The notes below the pieces were generated by a model, which was given only the letters and a program-made list of their open reading frames with translations, made no database searches and was not told the DNA's origin. A DNA stretch of 64,000 nt from Orbicella faveolata (taxonomy: Eukaryota > Cnidaria > Anthozoa > Scleractinia > Merulinidae): the NCBI RefSeq assembly GCF_002042975.1, contig NW_018148553.1, forward strand, positions 533,766 through 597,765, given 5' to 3'. Of the stretch, positions 1 to 13,100 are shown in pieces. A program made the translations under genes and the position numbers. How positions within the stretch are numbered: the first letter of the stretch is position 1; every line of letters begins with the position of its first letter.

Positions 1-1531
1 CCGGTGCTAGTCCCGCCATCTTGGAAATATCTTAAAACAAATGGCGCTGCAAGAACTTGACAAGGTCCTGAGTATTGAGTCCTACGCCGAGGTTACAAAT
101 AGAAACGGAGATGATAACGAGCAGGACCCCTTAAAATCATGCCACTGAACGGTATTTAAAAGAAAAAAAACGTACTATCCACTGGGCATCGTGCACTCGA
201 GGGAGTTTCACAACTCAAAAGAAATCGATCGCAGAATTACACAGGATGCATCTTCAAATTCCTTCTCCAAAGACAATGAAAGTCTCAGCCTCGACCACAA
301 AAGAAAGGAAGGCCTTCCATCATTGATTCAGGCGATGGGAACTGAACTTTTGTGCCTAAAGTAGACTAGTTTCGTTCTGATTTCAGAACTGCTTGTTTCT
401 CTGTCATGCTCGAATGAGTTTTCGTCACATGACATCGTTTTGCATACTAAATGAGACGTAAAGGCGTTTCCGGTTCCGCTTTTTTTAACAAACCAGCTAC
501 TGTGACCAAAAATCTAAAATTTAAGGCGATAAAATCATGTGATTTCAAAATGGATCTAATAAAGTGGCAATTGAACTGAGTGGAGTGCAATTTTGGTCGA
601 AAGTCATACTTGTGATTTCAGACCAAATTGCACTCCACTCAGTTCAATTACCATTATGAATGCGAGTGCAATTAAGAATTTACATTACGTGTGATTTTTG
701 ATAATTCTTCCAAATTTCAAATTTTGAGATAATTTACAAATATCACTCGTAATGTAAATCCTTAAGAGCACCTGCCTTCCGGCGACAGGACCAAATTAAA
801 AGTTCGAATTTTTCTTTACCTGTGTATTTTGCCCAAAAAAAACCTTTTGGTAAACTATTTTCAGAAATATGATTTAAAGGTTCCAGTGAGTTCACATTTT
901 TGTGAAATCTAGGAGAGCTCAAAATACCGGTTGATCAACCAAGACAACCGATGAGATTTATGCAAAATTGAGCATTTTCAACAGGGCAGGACAGAAAAAA
1001 GATAACTTGCCCTGATTTCATATTTACATAGTTTGTGATTTATGATTTGATCATTTCTCTGAGCTAGTATCACAGTAAAATAGGATATAGAAATTCAAAA
1101 GAAACTTAAAAAACAATAGAAAATTGATAAGTATCACCCTGTGAAAAATCAAAGTAAAATAGGTGTTATCATCGTATTCGCCGTTTGAAAGACTATCAAG
1201 ATTGCATTGGGTTTACCATAGCTAAATGGTTAGTTTGGCTCGTGCAAATTAAGCGTGCGTGCTAGACAAAAAACTAAGAGGGACATTTTGACAAATTTCG
1301 TCATTTTCAGACGACGGAGAGAAAACCTCGCTTTTGTCGTCATCGTTATAGGCATAATATAGTCAAAATTATTCTTGGGCATCATGACTTTGATTTATGT
1401 TAGGACATCAGTTCATGAACGGCAGGTCTGCAATAACGTTAAATTGGCCTGCTCTCAGCCAATCACAATGAAGTAATTTTCTCAGTCATATAATAATCAT
1501 TGTTATCCACCGTTCTACCGGTCTACGCCAG
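1..1531. other. Non-coding left edge, likely intron of the first receptor gene
   Basis: No exon of the downstream receptor could be found here. In particular I see no Cys-loop exon, which should precede the exon at 1532. A short open frame of 35 codons runs from 41 to 148 (+), resembles nothing I know and has no visible partner exon. Two stacked hairpins at 566-765 are listed separately. The rest is AT-rich with no recognisable signal. Confidence 0.5.
566..765. repeat. Pair of adjacent long hairpins (foldback element)
   Basis: The arm at 566-598 is the near-perfect reverse complement of 621-652, with a 22-base loop. Just downstream, 672-694 is the near-perfect reverse complement of 743-765. 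Both left arms carry or follow the word GAGTGCAATT, so the two hairpins may be related halves of one palindromic, non-coding mobile element. No terminal duplication is clear. Confidence 0.7.
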
Positions 1532-3666
1532 ATGCACATACCACTGCTGATGTGGATTATCGATGGAAAGGAGGAAAGTCTCAAGGAGTTGAGATCGTTT
1601 CTAAAGAAATGGCGCAGTTTGACTTTGTTGGCGCAAAGACCACAACCAAGGCAAACACTAATAGTAAAGGTACGACACTGTAAAAGAAAAAAAGACTTTC
1701 ACGGAGCTTAGCAGGTTGTAAAGATTACGTCGGAAGATTTTACTAGCTCAATTTAAATTAATTGCATGTATAATGCAATAAATGCAATATTTAAAGTTTT
1801 AACAGTCCATTTAACATTCTCGAAAGCTGACTCGACTGATATTCAACACCCTGAAAGGCTAACCCAACTGAATCAGGATATCAGAAAGAAAAATCTTGAT
1901 AACTGAATGTTGTCAAGTAAATTACATTTTCATTGATCCGCAGGGTCTTTTGCCAGTCTTCGTGCATTCTTCACGTTCAAGCGTCGTGTGTCGTATTTCA
2001 TCACGGCGACCTACATGCCTGCTGTAGTCCTTGTCATTCTGAGCTGGTGTTGCTTTTGGATCAACCGCTCTGCCGTGCCTGCCCGAGTCACTCTCTCCAT
2101 AACAACCATTCTAACCACAATACTATTGTATGGAGCTGTCAACTCAAACATGCCAAAGGTGACTTTTGCAATGAGCATAGTGTTTGTCCAGCGCCGAAAA
2201 GGAAAAAAAATTAACAGCATTAGCTGGGTCCAATGGAGTATGAGATAGTCTAATTTCAACTACATAGATGGATTCAGAAAGATCAGGCGAGGAAGCCAAC
2301 AATGTTATCTTGAAGATATTTGTTAACCAAAACTTGAACCATCCAAAATCAGTTAAGATAAATGATGTAATTTTATTCTTCATCAACAGGTCAGCTACAG
2401 TAAAGCTATTGATTACTTCCTCATGACGTCTCTGGGTTTTATCTTCATGTCACTTCTGGAATACATCCTAGTTCTTAACACGGATCCGCGATTCTGGACT
2501 GAAAGACGGAGAGAGCAAAAATCCGAAAAAATGAAATCACTATACAAGGTACGCGATGCTTCAGTTAATACTTTACTCATTGCAGAAAATATTACTAAAC
2601 TGGTTTTATTCCAGGAATCGAAGCGTTTCCTGCACAACCTAACGATATGATTTTCATGGCTCCAGTCTCCCAGCTCTCTCACAGCTCCACATCTTCCAAT
2701 TCGATAATTCGAAGTGCTCCAAAAGCCTTAGAATTAAGACATGTCTGCCAAATGATCATAAGTTCAGCTCTTTGGTGCTTCGGACTCAACAGTTTTCCTT
2801 TCCTCGTCATTTTTGTTGGCTTCATAAGTTAAACAGGTTTAGTCGTGCAGTTTAGACGCATGTGGTGTTTTTGTTTGGAAATGGAGAATCCACTGAGACC
2901 CTAGGTCGCGTGCTCTGTCAATAGGGACTTACATCTCCCAGAACAAAGATTTGCCTTGTAGAAGTACCTGTAATTTCAACTACAAAAAAAATAAAACAAA
3001 ATAACAGAATCCTGAGCTCGATTTTGGCTCGGACGGGGTGTTCGTTCGACAAGACAAGCCCAAACATGCAGAACGTTTGGTTCTAATGAAATACAGTTTG
3101 AACAGAAATAAATTATTATAGCTCAGCTCAGTAGAGATGAAGCTTTCTGTCTGCAGCCAGGGTGTAATATGATACCTTTTTTGGGGGGTGCATCATTAAA
3201 ATACGTACCACAATCAAAATATATCACCAAAACAAAACAATTTGAAATTTACAGAAATTAAATGTTCTTAACTATAGTAATTAAGTAAACGCCAAGTCTT
3301 GTACCTGTAAGTTGACGTGTTTTTTAATTTTTTATCAAACACAGACGGATGTGACGGATGTTAATATTGCAATTGTTCTTTTCCTTGGTCACACAGGAGA
3401 TTCCAGCAGAGACTCTGGTCACGTTAATGGACAGCAAGAATACATCAAATGACCTTCCCAAGGAAAGCACAGAGATGACTCCTCTAAATGGACCCACTAA
3501 AGAGGTCGAAAAGGAGCCGCCCAAACCACCAGCACCTATCAAGTCTCATTGGATTGATCGTGTTGCTCGAGCCATCTTCCCTTTAGTTTATTTTTCATTT
3601 ATAGCATTCTACTGGGTATACTACATTAATCATCCCGAGTCCGCTCTTGGTGCGGTTACTGAATGA
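1532..3666 (+). CDS. Anion-type Cys-loop (GABA-A/glycine-like) receptor subunit, 3' part
   Basis: Four exons join in frame: 1532-1669, 1944-2158, 2390-2548 and 3397-3666 (stop TGA 3664-3666), giving about 259 residues. Exon 1 holds the loop B region (AHTTADVDYRW) and loop F. Exon 2 has M1 and M2 with the sequence PARVTLSITTILT; the P-A-R stretch at -2' to 0' is the family's chloride-selectivity signature, and Thr at 6' is the usual picrotoxin-site residue. Exon 3 has M3 (DYFLMTSLGFIFMSLLEY). The last exon holds a Pro/Glu-rich cytoplasmic loop and M4 (IFPLVYFSFIAFYWVYY). Introns are GT-AG in phases 1, 0 and 0. The intron at 2159-2389 between M2 and M3 is absent from the paralogue at 7179-15338. 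Signal peptide, loops A and D and the Cys-loop are missing, so they lie left of the window or were lost. A possible poly-A signal AATAAA is at 4167-4172. The agonist cannot be told from sequence. Confidence 0.88.
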
Positions 3667-5025
3667 AAACAATTCCTTCGGAAGTGATAAATTGAGGCTA
3701 ATTTTCTTTTAGTGGAAGTTCTTTCCACTTAGAAGGAACTTGACTGCTTATCGACGTGCAAAAAATCTGAAGTAAGCGATCTGACTACTGTTGATTAATT
3801 TTAAGAAAATCATGACAGCATGATTCATTATTTTAGCTTAAAAGTAAGTAACACTAATACCACTTCACAATTGAAGCCTGCGAATCGGGTTGGAAAAAGG
3901 AACCAGTTGTCTAAATAAGCTGAATATGTGTGTTCAGACTGGGGTGACACAAAAGTGTCCAAACGATAAACTTAATGATAGAGAATTGACATAAATTACT
4001 AATTAATATTATAGACTAATCGTTTAGTCTAATTACAGGTATCAGAAATACGATACAGTGTGGATCAATGGGATCGATCGAAGAGTAAGATGCCGTTTAC
4101 AATGTTATTCTCTATTTCTTGTTAAAGGTATAACATAGCAGGATAATTCCTAAAGTGATTCAACAAAATAAACATGCAAAACAAATAGCAATGTCAAAAG
4201 ATAAACTGGCCGTTTGTTCAGACTGAATTAGACTTAAAGGCAAGTCCAAAATATATTTATACATATACAAGAGACAATCAAATAATCGGCTCCTGAAATA
4301 TCGTATTTGGCGGTTAAGGATGACGTAATTCTAAGTCGCACAGTTCATTAGATATTATTGAAGAATATACATAGCTGTTATGTAACGTTTATCCTCATCT
4401 AAAGCGTGTTTTGGCAAGGGGGACTAAGACGAGCACATGCTGCGTTCAGTACATAAATACGGTGAGGCATTGGTTAGTGAAGTTGGATACTAAAGCCAGT
4501 TGTCATTTATTTTATATGAAACAAGCAAAATAAATCAGGTGTATAAAATGTAAGGCATAATGCCGAAAGGAATTAATCAACTTATCAAAGATAAAAGAAA
4601 ATGGTAGAAGCCCAAACACTGAAAACAAGACAACTGCACGTATTTTCTAACGATTAACTAAAGGTTGATTGTTTTTTAATTCAAGTAAATAAATTAGCCG
4701 CAACTGATATGTTTAGCAGAGTTTCCCTTTCTTTGCTCCTACTGGAATAGTATTATATCATTTTTTGTGTTTTATAATATATCTGGCGCGCAATATTCCA
4801 AACGAAAAAAATTAATCGAGCAACTGGAAGAAGAGAATTCATGCACGTAGGAATATGCGCTTAATTAAGAACATGTCTTCGCAGACTGATATGTTATAAT
4901 TACACGCAATTCAATCAGATAGAGACTCTTTTGGCTGATAAACAAGTTAGAAGTAGTGTATACTGATTTAGGGTTATAAGTTGTTGGTATAGCATTTAGA
5001 ATACATTTTAACCCTCTAAGCCGTG

Positions 5026-5080
5026 TAAACAAACAAACAAACAAACAAACAAACAAACGAACAAACAAACAAACGAACAA
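5026..5080. repeat. (AAAC)n microsatellite
   Basis: About 14 units of AAAC, with two units changed to GAAC. The reverse strand gives a spurious Phe/Val/Cys/Leu-rich open frame. Confidence 0.95.
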
Positions 5081-6060
5081 CTTAAAGATGATCCGCAACA
5101 CAATATAACTAATGGCTATGGAGGTTTTCTACACATAGCTGCAACAACGCTGCAAGCATTAAAAACGAATGAATGAAATAAAGCCGGTCCCATGGAGACA
5201 GAGAGAGTGGCTTATATATATATGAATAAAAGAAAAAATCATGATAGGTGTCAAATTAGTACAAAAAATATAAGCGCTAATATTATTGTAATATTAATTA
5301 AATGCATTGCGATGTGTTTTTGGGTGAAATATCTGACTATAAGTAGAAATAGGCCAATTTCGATACATTAAAATTGTAACTATGTTTGTGATGAGAGATA
5401 AATAACTCATTTCTATTGATTTATTCCCTTAAGCCCCGGAGCCAAATCAGAATTTTAATATATCAAAATTGGCCTTCTATCATTTAATTTACACAAATGT
5501 ACTATTTGCCCGAAGTCTCATTTATTTCACTTAATCATCTGTAACTAAGTTTGACCCTGACAGCTATAGTCTCACTGTTAAACTTATGTACATCATATCC
5601 AAAGGAGCAATTGCTTGAGCTGAAAATAATGAATGTTATTAATATTATTAGCCACTGTGCAAAAATGATGGTAACTTGTTAGTGGTTTCCTTGTGGTCAA
5701 TTTAATACCACGAAAGGATAAATTATTCGGCAATTATATTGCCATAACATTAATTGCAGTAATATAAAAATGGCCGTTGTTTCACTTTCTTAAGTTATAA
5801 TAAGGTTAAAAATTAACGTCTTTTGCTTTGCCTTACGAGGTAAATCACTTATTTGTACAGCCTTTATATAAATGCCTGCTAATAAAAGCATAAAAACATG
5901 AATTTTATGATTTAATAATTGATCGATTAAAGCTAACTACGACGAAAGGAAACAGTTTTTTTCACTCCTGGATAGTCACTGTTGCTTTATTACAATTTCA
6001 ACATCGATGTATACATTCCCAAGTACACTTTTGAATAACACCTCAAATCTCCACATTTTG

Positions 6061-6436
6061 GTGGCAAACGGAGTCGCAAGTAGACGCAAGTTGAAAGCTT
6101 GGGTCCACTTGCGACTCCGTTTGGCCAGGCCTTGCGTGCACTTGCATTGAATTACGATGACTTGCGGTCATGCTGGTCGAGATCAATTTTGCACGCAGGT
6201 CGACGTAAGTTTTTCACCGTTTGGCCACTCAACCCAAGTCAACGCAAGTTGAGAGACGTCCATTAACCTATTATTAGCCAATGAAATACAGGATATTTCT
6301 GACTTGAAATGGTTTTTATAGCGACTTGCGGGTACTTGCGAGGAAACATGCGAGTCCGTTTAGCCACCCAACACAACTCTCTACGCAAGTTCAACTTCCG
6401 GCTGCTTGCGATTACTTGCGAGTCTGTTTGGTCAGG
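6061..6436. mobile_element. Foldback/MITE-like element with repeated TTGCG words
   Basis: The left end (6063-6092, GGCAAACGGAGTCGCAAGTA) matches the reverse complement of the right end (6405-6433). A further inverted copy at 6105-6126 makes a compact hairpin with the left end. Between the ends, the words CTTGCG and CAAACGG or their complements recur about ten times, so the element looks built from a short motif repeated in both orientations. No transposase is present. Confidence 0.65.
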
Positions 6437-7164
6437 GCTTAACAAAAACAACCATTCATCCGTCTGCATACAAAGGTTTATTGTTATGACGTATCCTATG
6501 ATGGCTAGATAAAGCTTCAACTCCTACACAACTGCCAGCAGGTTCCCACCGAACGCCACAAGTATGAAAGGCCACCCGACTTAAATCCTATACGACTGTA
6601 CTATACTATGCATCTTATTGAACCTTGACTACGTACGCTACATTAATTCTGCTACAGTTGCAGCAGTGTAGCATTATTATGTTAGATTTCAAATGAGATT
6701 TTAAATAGGCAATTTTGAATATGATACAACTGTACTCAGCGAGCTAGGGGATTTTTTTAGCAAATTCCGTTATATACGTCGTCTAAGTCACGCGGTCAAG
6801 TAGAGTTTTATTGCATCAACACGACTAAATGCAAGTGAAAAAGGTCGCGGACAGAGGATGCACTTTGCATTCTTGTTACATTCAGGAGGTAATATCTTCA
6901 GGGTGCAAAAGAAAATAGTGCGACTTATTGCTAATGGTTCCTGAAATTGAATCATTACCAAATACGCAGGTTTGATTGTGTCTTTCTTTCTTAATTTGTA
7001 AATTTAAACAGTAGTTTTTACAACTAGTGCTATCGTAGCAAAAGAGCAGCTATCTGAAATGTATCAAACTTGCATGCAATGTGATGAGTTCTTTGACCTG
7101 CCTGAGTAATTTAAACTTGTAAAAAGCTTCAGAGTCTTTACAAAATAAGCAGATCTCGCAGATC

Positions 7165-7170
7165 TTTATT
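7165..7170 (-). promoter_or_regulatory. Candidate AATAAA poly-A signal for the minus-strand receptor
   Basis: AATAAA on the minus strand starts 9 bases after the TAA stop codon. This is very close for a poly-A signal, so a more distal site may be used instead. Confidence 0.35.
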
Positions 7171-7178
7171 TTAAATTT

Positions 7179-10100
7179 TTACAGCGTTACCTGTTGTACG
7201 AACTTTCGCCAGAACAATACCAGAAAAGTAAGGTAACAGCTGGGGAATATGATACGGGACATTATATCGACCCAGTGGGTACCGCGTGATTTCCGTTTCT
7301 TAGGTTCTACACGATTAGTGGCTTTCACTTGAATGTTTCCATGACGCGTTTCACCTGACTTATCTAGCAGCATAACTGTAGCCCCTTGTTGTCCATTGGA
7401 CACCACAACTCGCCGGGGTAGGGTGTGGTTGCACGGTGACACGTGATTGTTTACCGCAGCGAGGACAGTTTCAGGGGGTTGAGTGATCTCTGCTTCGAGT
7501 TCCGTGTCTGGCTCAGTACTGGAGCTATTCTGTAAGGTCAAAATTAAATTTTCATTTATCCCTTATGAGACCGTAGAATATACTTTGAGGATCTAACATT
7601 CACAGCTGTAGCCCTGTCGGCAAACCAGAAAACAGAAAATATTTCTGAAAGGAACAGTGTCCCAGTAGATTAGTGAAAGTCGTCCTATCTAATAATTTCC
7701 ATATTATAATGCCAAATGACCGCCTAGATGGAAATAAATTAGATAAGAACATTTTACAGAACAAGTTGAACTAACAATGAATCAACTTTTACAATTTAGT
7801 TGATGCGATGTTTCATGATTTTACCAACTTAATAAATGTAGATGTAGAACAAGTTCTTTGAGGACGAAGCACTGGCAGGGCTACAAGGATTGGAGAGGAT
7901 TAAAATTCATCAAATTTGACTCTATGACAGAATCATTTAGTTACAGTTTCCTCTTTTTAGTTGATATTTCTTTGCCTTAACCACTTTTGATTTTTTTCCT
8001 ATACGCTGCGAAACCACTGCAAGATCATAAAGCAAGTTTATAACAAGCTCCCGTTTATATAAAGCACAATCTTTACCTCTTTCTCGAGCACCGCTTCTGC
8101 AGGTTTCAGTGGCTTTTTCTCTTCCTTTTGGTACAAAAAAAATTAAATATCTTAACATTGTCAAAACACTTAAACTGTGTTATTGTGAACTAACACCCTG
8201 AACTGTATGATATGATTTGTTATCATGGATATTATTTATGAGATGTTATGTCATGACAGGATATGACTTTTTCATGATATGATGCAGTATGACATGATAT
8301 ACGATATGCAGTATGAAGCAGGGTTACACGATCATTCGACAAACGATATCCAAATTAATATGGACAGCGCTTAAGGTAGTAATATAAGCAACGTATACCA
8401 GGTCAAAACGAGAGCTATTTATGCATTTGTGGCACTTTTCAAATGGATCTCGGCATTTTTAATTGTAACCAGACATTGTAATAAATACCTTGTCAGATTC
8501 TATGTTGAAGCACCTTCTAAGGCATTGAAGCCATCTTGGATCAGGATCTGTATTCAACACGATCACAAACTCCAGAAATGAAAGAAAGATAAATCCGAAA
8601 CTGACCAAAAGGAAATAGTCTTGAGCCTTGCTGTAACTGACTGGAGGCATAGCTTCATTCACGGAACCGAAAAGAACAATAGCTGTGAGAATTGTTGTGA
8701 TCCCCAAGGACACGCGCGCAGGAACAGCATAACGGGAAATCCAAAAACAGCACCACGAGAGAACGACTAGTGTTACTGCTGGAGAGAACACTGAGGAGAC
8801 GAAGTATTCCAACCGACGTTTGAATGAGAACACCACGCTCAGACTGGCGAATGAACCTGCATTTAAACAAATTGACAGTTTCACCAATTCTGAATTCTGA
8901 CAATTTCACCAATTATTGAGAATACAAGACGATTTTCACGTGATATTTCTCGTATAATTTTGCAAACACGGTATTACTTTATTTTCAATATCATTGCAAA
9001 ATTCCAGTCTTGCATGCCATCGAGTGATCTAATAGGAATCGAAACGTTAAGTTTCAATATGATACAGATCAAATACAAGTGAAGGAGTTGAATTCTACAA
9101 AATGAAACTATCAGCAAGAATTCATTACCCATCCACGAAACCATTTACCTTTGCTGTTTTTTGTATCCCTGAGCTTAGTTTCTATTCCAACCAGTTCAAA
9201 CTGCGCCATTTCTTTGGAGACAATCTCAATTCCTTTGCCCTTGTTCGCTTTAGTCTTTCGCCATTTGTAATCCATATCATCAGTAGTGTGTGCATCTGAA
9301 ATTGAACAAGCAGCCACCGACGTATCACGGACGCAATTTTTTTCTTACAATGATACACGTGACTGTTCCTTCTTATTATTACACCTATCAAACTACTGGC
9401 TGCAGTTGCTTTATGTGATAATAGTACAACATAAGGGAGGTGTCTCCATCATCATAACAATCTTTAAAACGCAGCTGCGGGCGAAAATAGGCATTAAGTG
9501 TGTATAGAACACAGGCGAAAATTATCGCATAGTGCGTATAAAAACAACTCTTGGTTAAGGTTTAAAGAAACTAAGTGCTCTTAGACGTACTGAAAGAACT
9601 CTTAGATAGCCGTTTAGAAAAAGAAGCTTTAACTTGAGTACATCTCCGAATCTTCTAGAACGTTCGTCCTTTACTCAGGTTTAATTATTTGTCAAAGTGA
9701 TATTTCGCAATTGCTATAATTTACTACAATTTATGCCATTTCCTATGACTATACTTTGAATTTTGTAGAGAACCATATCATTAGCCATTTGTAATCTGAG
9801 CATGTTTATAAAAACCTATTATTCTTGTTTTTCTTTATTAAAAAACGATGACATCAACACCTGAGTGGAACTCGATATACAGGAATTAAGGTATGGTACT
9901 ATAATATGCACAAAGTCACAAAAATGCATCATTTATTGTTCTCTTGAGATTTCAGGGATGGTAAACTATCACAGCATCTTTTAAGAAAAACTTTTCAACG
10001 AAGTCAAAGATCACAAGACAAGGATGATGAATTAGACCAAACCGATTATGATAATCTAGTAATATAAAACATACATATAATAATACTTGAGCCGCATTGT

Positions 10101-13100
10101 GTTTCACAGTGTACTGAGCGGTGATCAATAGCAGGTATGCAGTGAAACATCTTAGGTACTTACAGCTTTCAATAACTAATGGGCAGTGCTGGGTGTCCAT
10201 TGGGTACAAACGAAAGTCCATGTCACATTGAGCCGTTAAAGTTATCCTGTGGTGTATAGTGACAAATGCAGACTAGATGTCAAATATTGTCATAATGTAG
10301 ATCGTCGAGAAATTTTGTAACAAATGCAATTTATACGGCAAAGTGCTGAATTAAATCCTTCATTCCATTAGTCATATGCACAACACACTAAAATCGTGGT
10401 CTCGAAAGTCGAACCTCGATTTTATGCTCTCGATTTCCTCACAACACTTGCAAGTGCTTTAGTGATAATAGCACTGATCCCATTCAGTAAATGCAACTTC
10501 AATGAATGGAGCAATTAGCAATATGATCAGTTTCGTTTATGAAACACATTTTAACTATCAGAAGAGAAAGATTGTAAAATTGAGCCTCTTTTTTTTTTTT
10601 CCGCTCTGGTCTCTTTAAAAAGTCGCACCTCTACATTGGGACACTTCTCATGAGGCAACAGACATCACTTCTAAGTAGACTTGCACTCAGTTGCGGTACA
10701 ATTTACACAATGTTTTCCTATTAAGGAAAACTTATTATAATTTCAAGGCTGTACGTTTATCGTAGATTCTACTGTATTAATAGTGTTGTTTAACCAGCTT
10801 TTTAGTTGCTTGAAAAAGGTATCACGAGTCCAAATACTCATAATAAAATAAACCTGAATTTTGCCAGTAAAACATGTCATGATAGGTCCAAAGATAGCAG
10901 TGAATGTACAATTTCACTAAATTAAACTTGTATGTAAACGTTTCACCACATATTTTCACGGTTACAATATATTTTTTGGGGCAAATAGTTTAATGCTTAC
11001 CTCGCGCTAAAGTAAATTTTTCCTGTCGAATGAATCATCACGCGCATGTTTTCACGAGTCACGAAATGATACTTGATTCTCTTCACATTAAAGAAGTAAG
11101 TATCAGGAGTCCAGAAAAGCAATGAGGGATCTGCCGCCATGTTAAAAGGTGTGCTAGAATTATGCCTGAACCTTGGATCATACCACCATTGGCGAAAGAA
11201 AATGTCCAGTGAGTATTCCTGTTGATTAGAGAAAGATATATGCTTGGGTAATCCGGCAATGACGATTTATTATTTCATCCCTATAACCACTCCCACAGTC
11301 CCAGCAGCGTGTAGAGCAATTATTGTTTTTTACTCTATCTCATCAAATACCATTAAAGAAACTGTTTTATCTGCCATTTTATTACACTACTAGGTTAGCT
11401 CAGAGGGCCACTAACTAAAATCAACCAATCACATTGTTCCATTGCCGGTCCAATATTCTCTAAGTATTGGACCGGGAAATGTCCCGAATGATCCCTCAAG
11501 ATCACTCTTGAATATTTTGGGTAGTTTTATGGCTTACGTTTCTAAAAGAACTTGTTTTCACACAAAAGATTTGAATTCTTTTCTTTTTCTTCCAACTCTC
11601 CTTCACTTCTGTTTTGTTTAACATCAGATGGGAGTGTCCGTCTAGTCGGCTTCCAAACTGAATTGTTTGAACTTTGCGATGTTTTCCTTGTCCTTGATCG
11701 CGGCATTTTTTCTCTTGTCCTTGATTGCGGCATTTTCAGTCGTGTAATCTCTTATTGACCAAGCTTGCTCGGGACCGAACTGGTGGCACGGCGGCCTTAT
11801 GGTTAGTGCGCTCCCCTCCGGATCAAGGGGACCAGGTTCGAGTTCCAGGCGGGGACTTTGTTCTGTGTTCTTGGGCAAGTCAATTTACTCTCACAGTGCC
11901 TCTCTCCATCCAGGTGTATAAATTGGTACCGTCAAACTTAATACTTGGGGTTAACCCTGTGATGGACTAGCATGCCATCCAGGGAGGCGTAGAAATACTC
12001 CTGGTCGCTTCATGTTACTGAGACACTGCATGAAATGGCATGTATAAGGAGGTCTAATGAACCCGTATACATTATGTGTACGGAAAGGTATACTGATGTA
12101 TACTGAAGTATATGTATAAGGTCTGTACAATGATCCGTATGTCTGTATCCTTATACTAATGTATACTGACCGGAGATAGTGCCCTCACTTGGGTCGTATG
12201 CAGACTTTTACCTTCACCTTTAACAATTGCTTTAAATGTGTTCTTGCGTAAGTGGTACTCAAAACAAAACAAAAACCAAATTCGCTTGTGGAAGATGTAC
12301 TTGTGAAGAACAATGCCAGTAAATTACTAAGAAATCTACTGATCTTTTGACGGCAGTCACCGATACTAATGATGGAGTGCCTTAAACAATGAGAAAAAAC
12401 AGTCCTTCATAAAACAACAGAAATAAGCCATAACATAACCATACCATATTTGCTTCGTTGAGTTCTCCGAAGGAGACAACCTTGATCTCAACAGTTACTT
12501 CAACAGGCTCACCTTGAAGTAACATAACAGGAACAAGTCGCAATTAGCAATATTGTCATGACAAATTGGATTTCAAATTAAATTTATTTCGTTTTACCTA
12601 CTGTACCACAGGTAACAGGATTTTCGTATGGTTACTCTCGCTGATGCACAGCAACGGATGGGCGAATGATGAATGATTTAGATACGGCACTTACTTGGCA
12701 AAGACGTTCTCAATGAAGCGAAACGAGCTGAAATTAATTGAAGTAAGCAGAGCCGTAGAGGCGAGTATGGTAGGGTATGGTCAGGTGTTGTGGAGGGGAG
12801 AGGAGTGGTGCAGTGGGGTGCAGTGCAATATAAATGCAGTGCAGTGCTGAACATTACAGTTGATCAGTACAATGGAGTACATGCAGTGGATATCATTGCA
12901 TGTGGAGTGGGAGTTATAGTGCCGACTCACCACCAGCATTAGGGCGTAATTTCGGATCATATGATCCCAGTATTTCATTAATGGTGGCAGACAGATTGGC
13001 AGCTTCCTGCCTTGTACGCGCCCAGAAGTCATCGTCCTCCTCTAGAGACCTGCAAATCAGGAAAAGGGAAGGTGCAGATAATGGAAAATGCTTGAGACCA

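Larger units (their letters stand above)
3667..7178. other. Spacer between two convergent receptor genes
   Basis: This stretch separates the 3' ends of two tail-to-tail receptor paralogues. It is AT-rich with no convincing open frame. It holds a candidate poly-A signal for the left gene (4167-4172), an AAAC microsatellite (5026-5080) and a foldback element rich in the word TTGCG (6061-6436). Otherwise I see nothing in it. Confidence 0.7.

Noticed and set aside
2647-2832. Possible additional exon of the first receptor
   Set aside because: No similarity to the M3-M4 loop, and the frame is not needed to join the flanking exons, which are both phase 0.
4865-5101. Cys/Phe/Val-rich minus-strand open frame
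   Set aside because: Translation of the AAAC microsatellite.
11781-11860. tRNA gene
   Set aside because: A and B boxes are present, but the acceptor stem does not pair and the tail continues as a SINE body.
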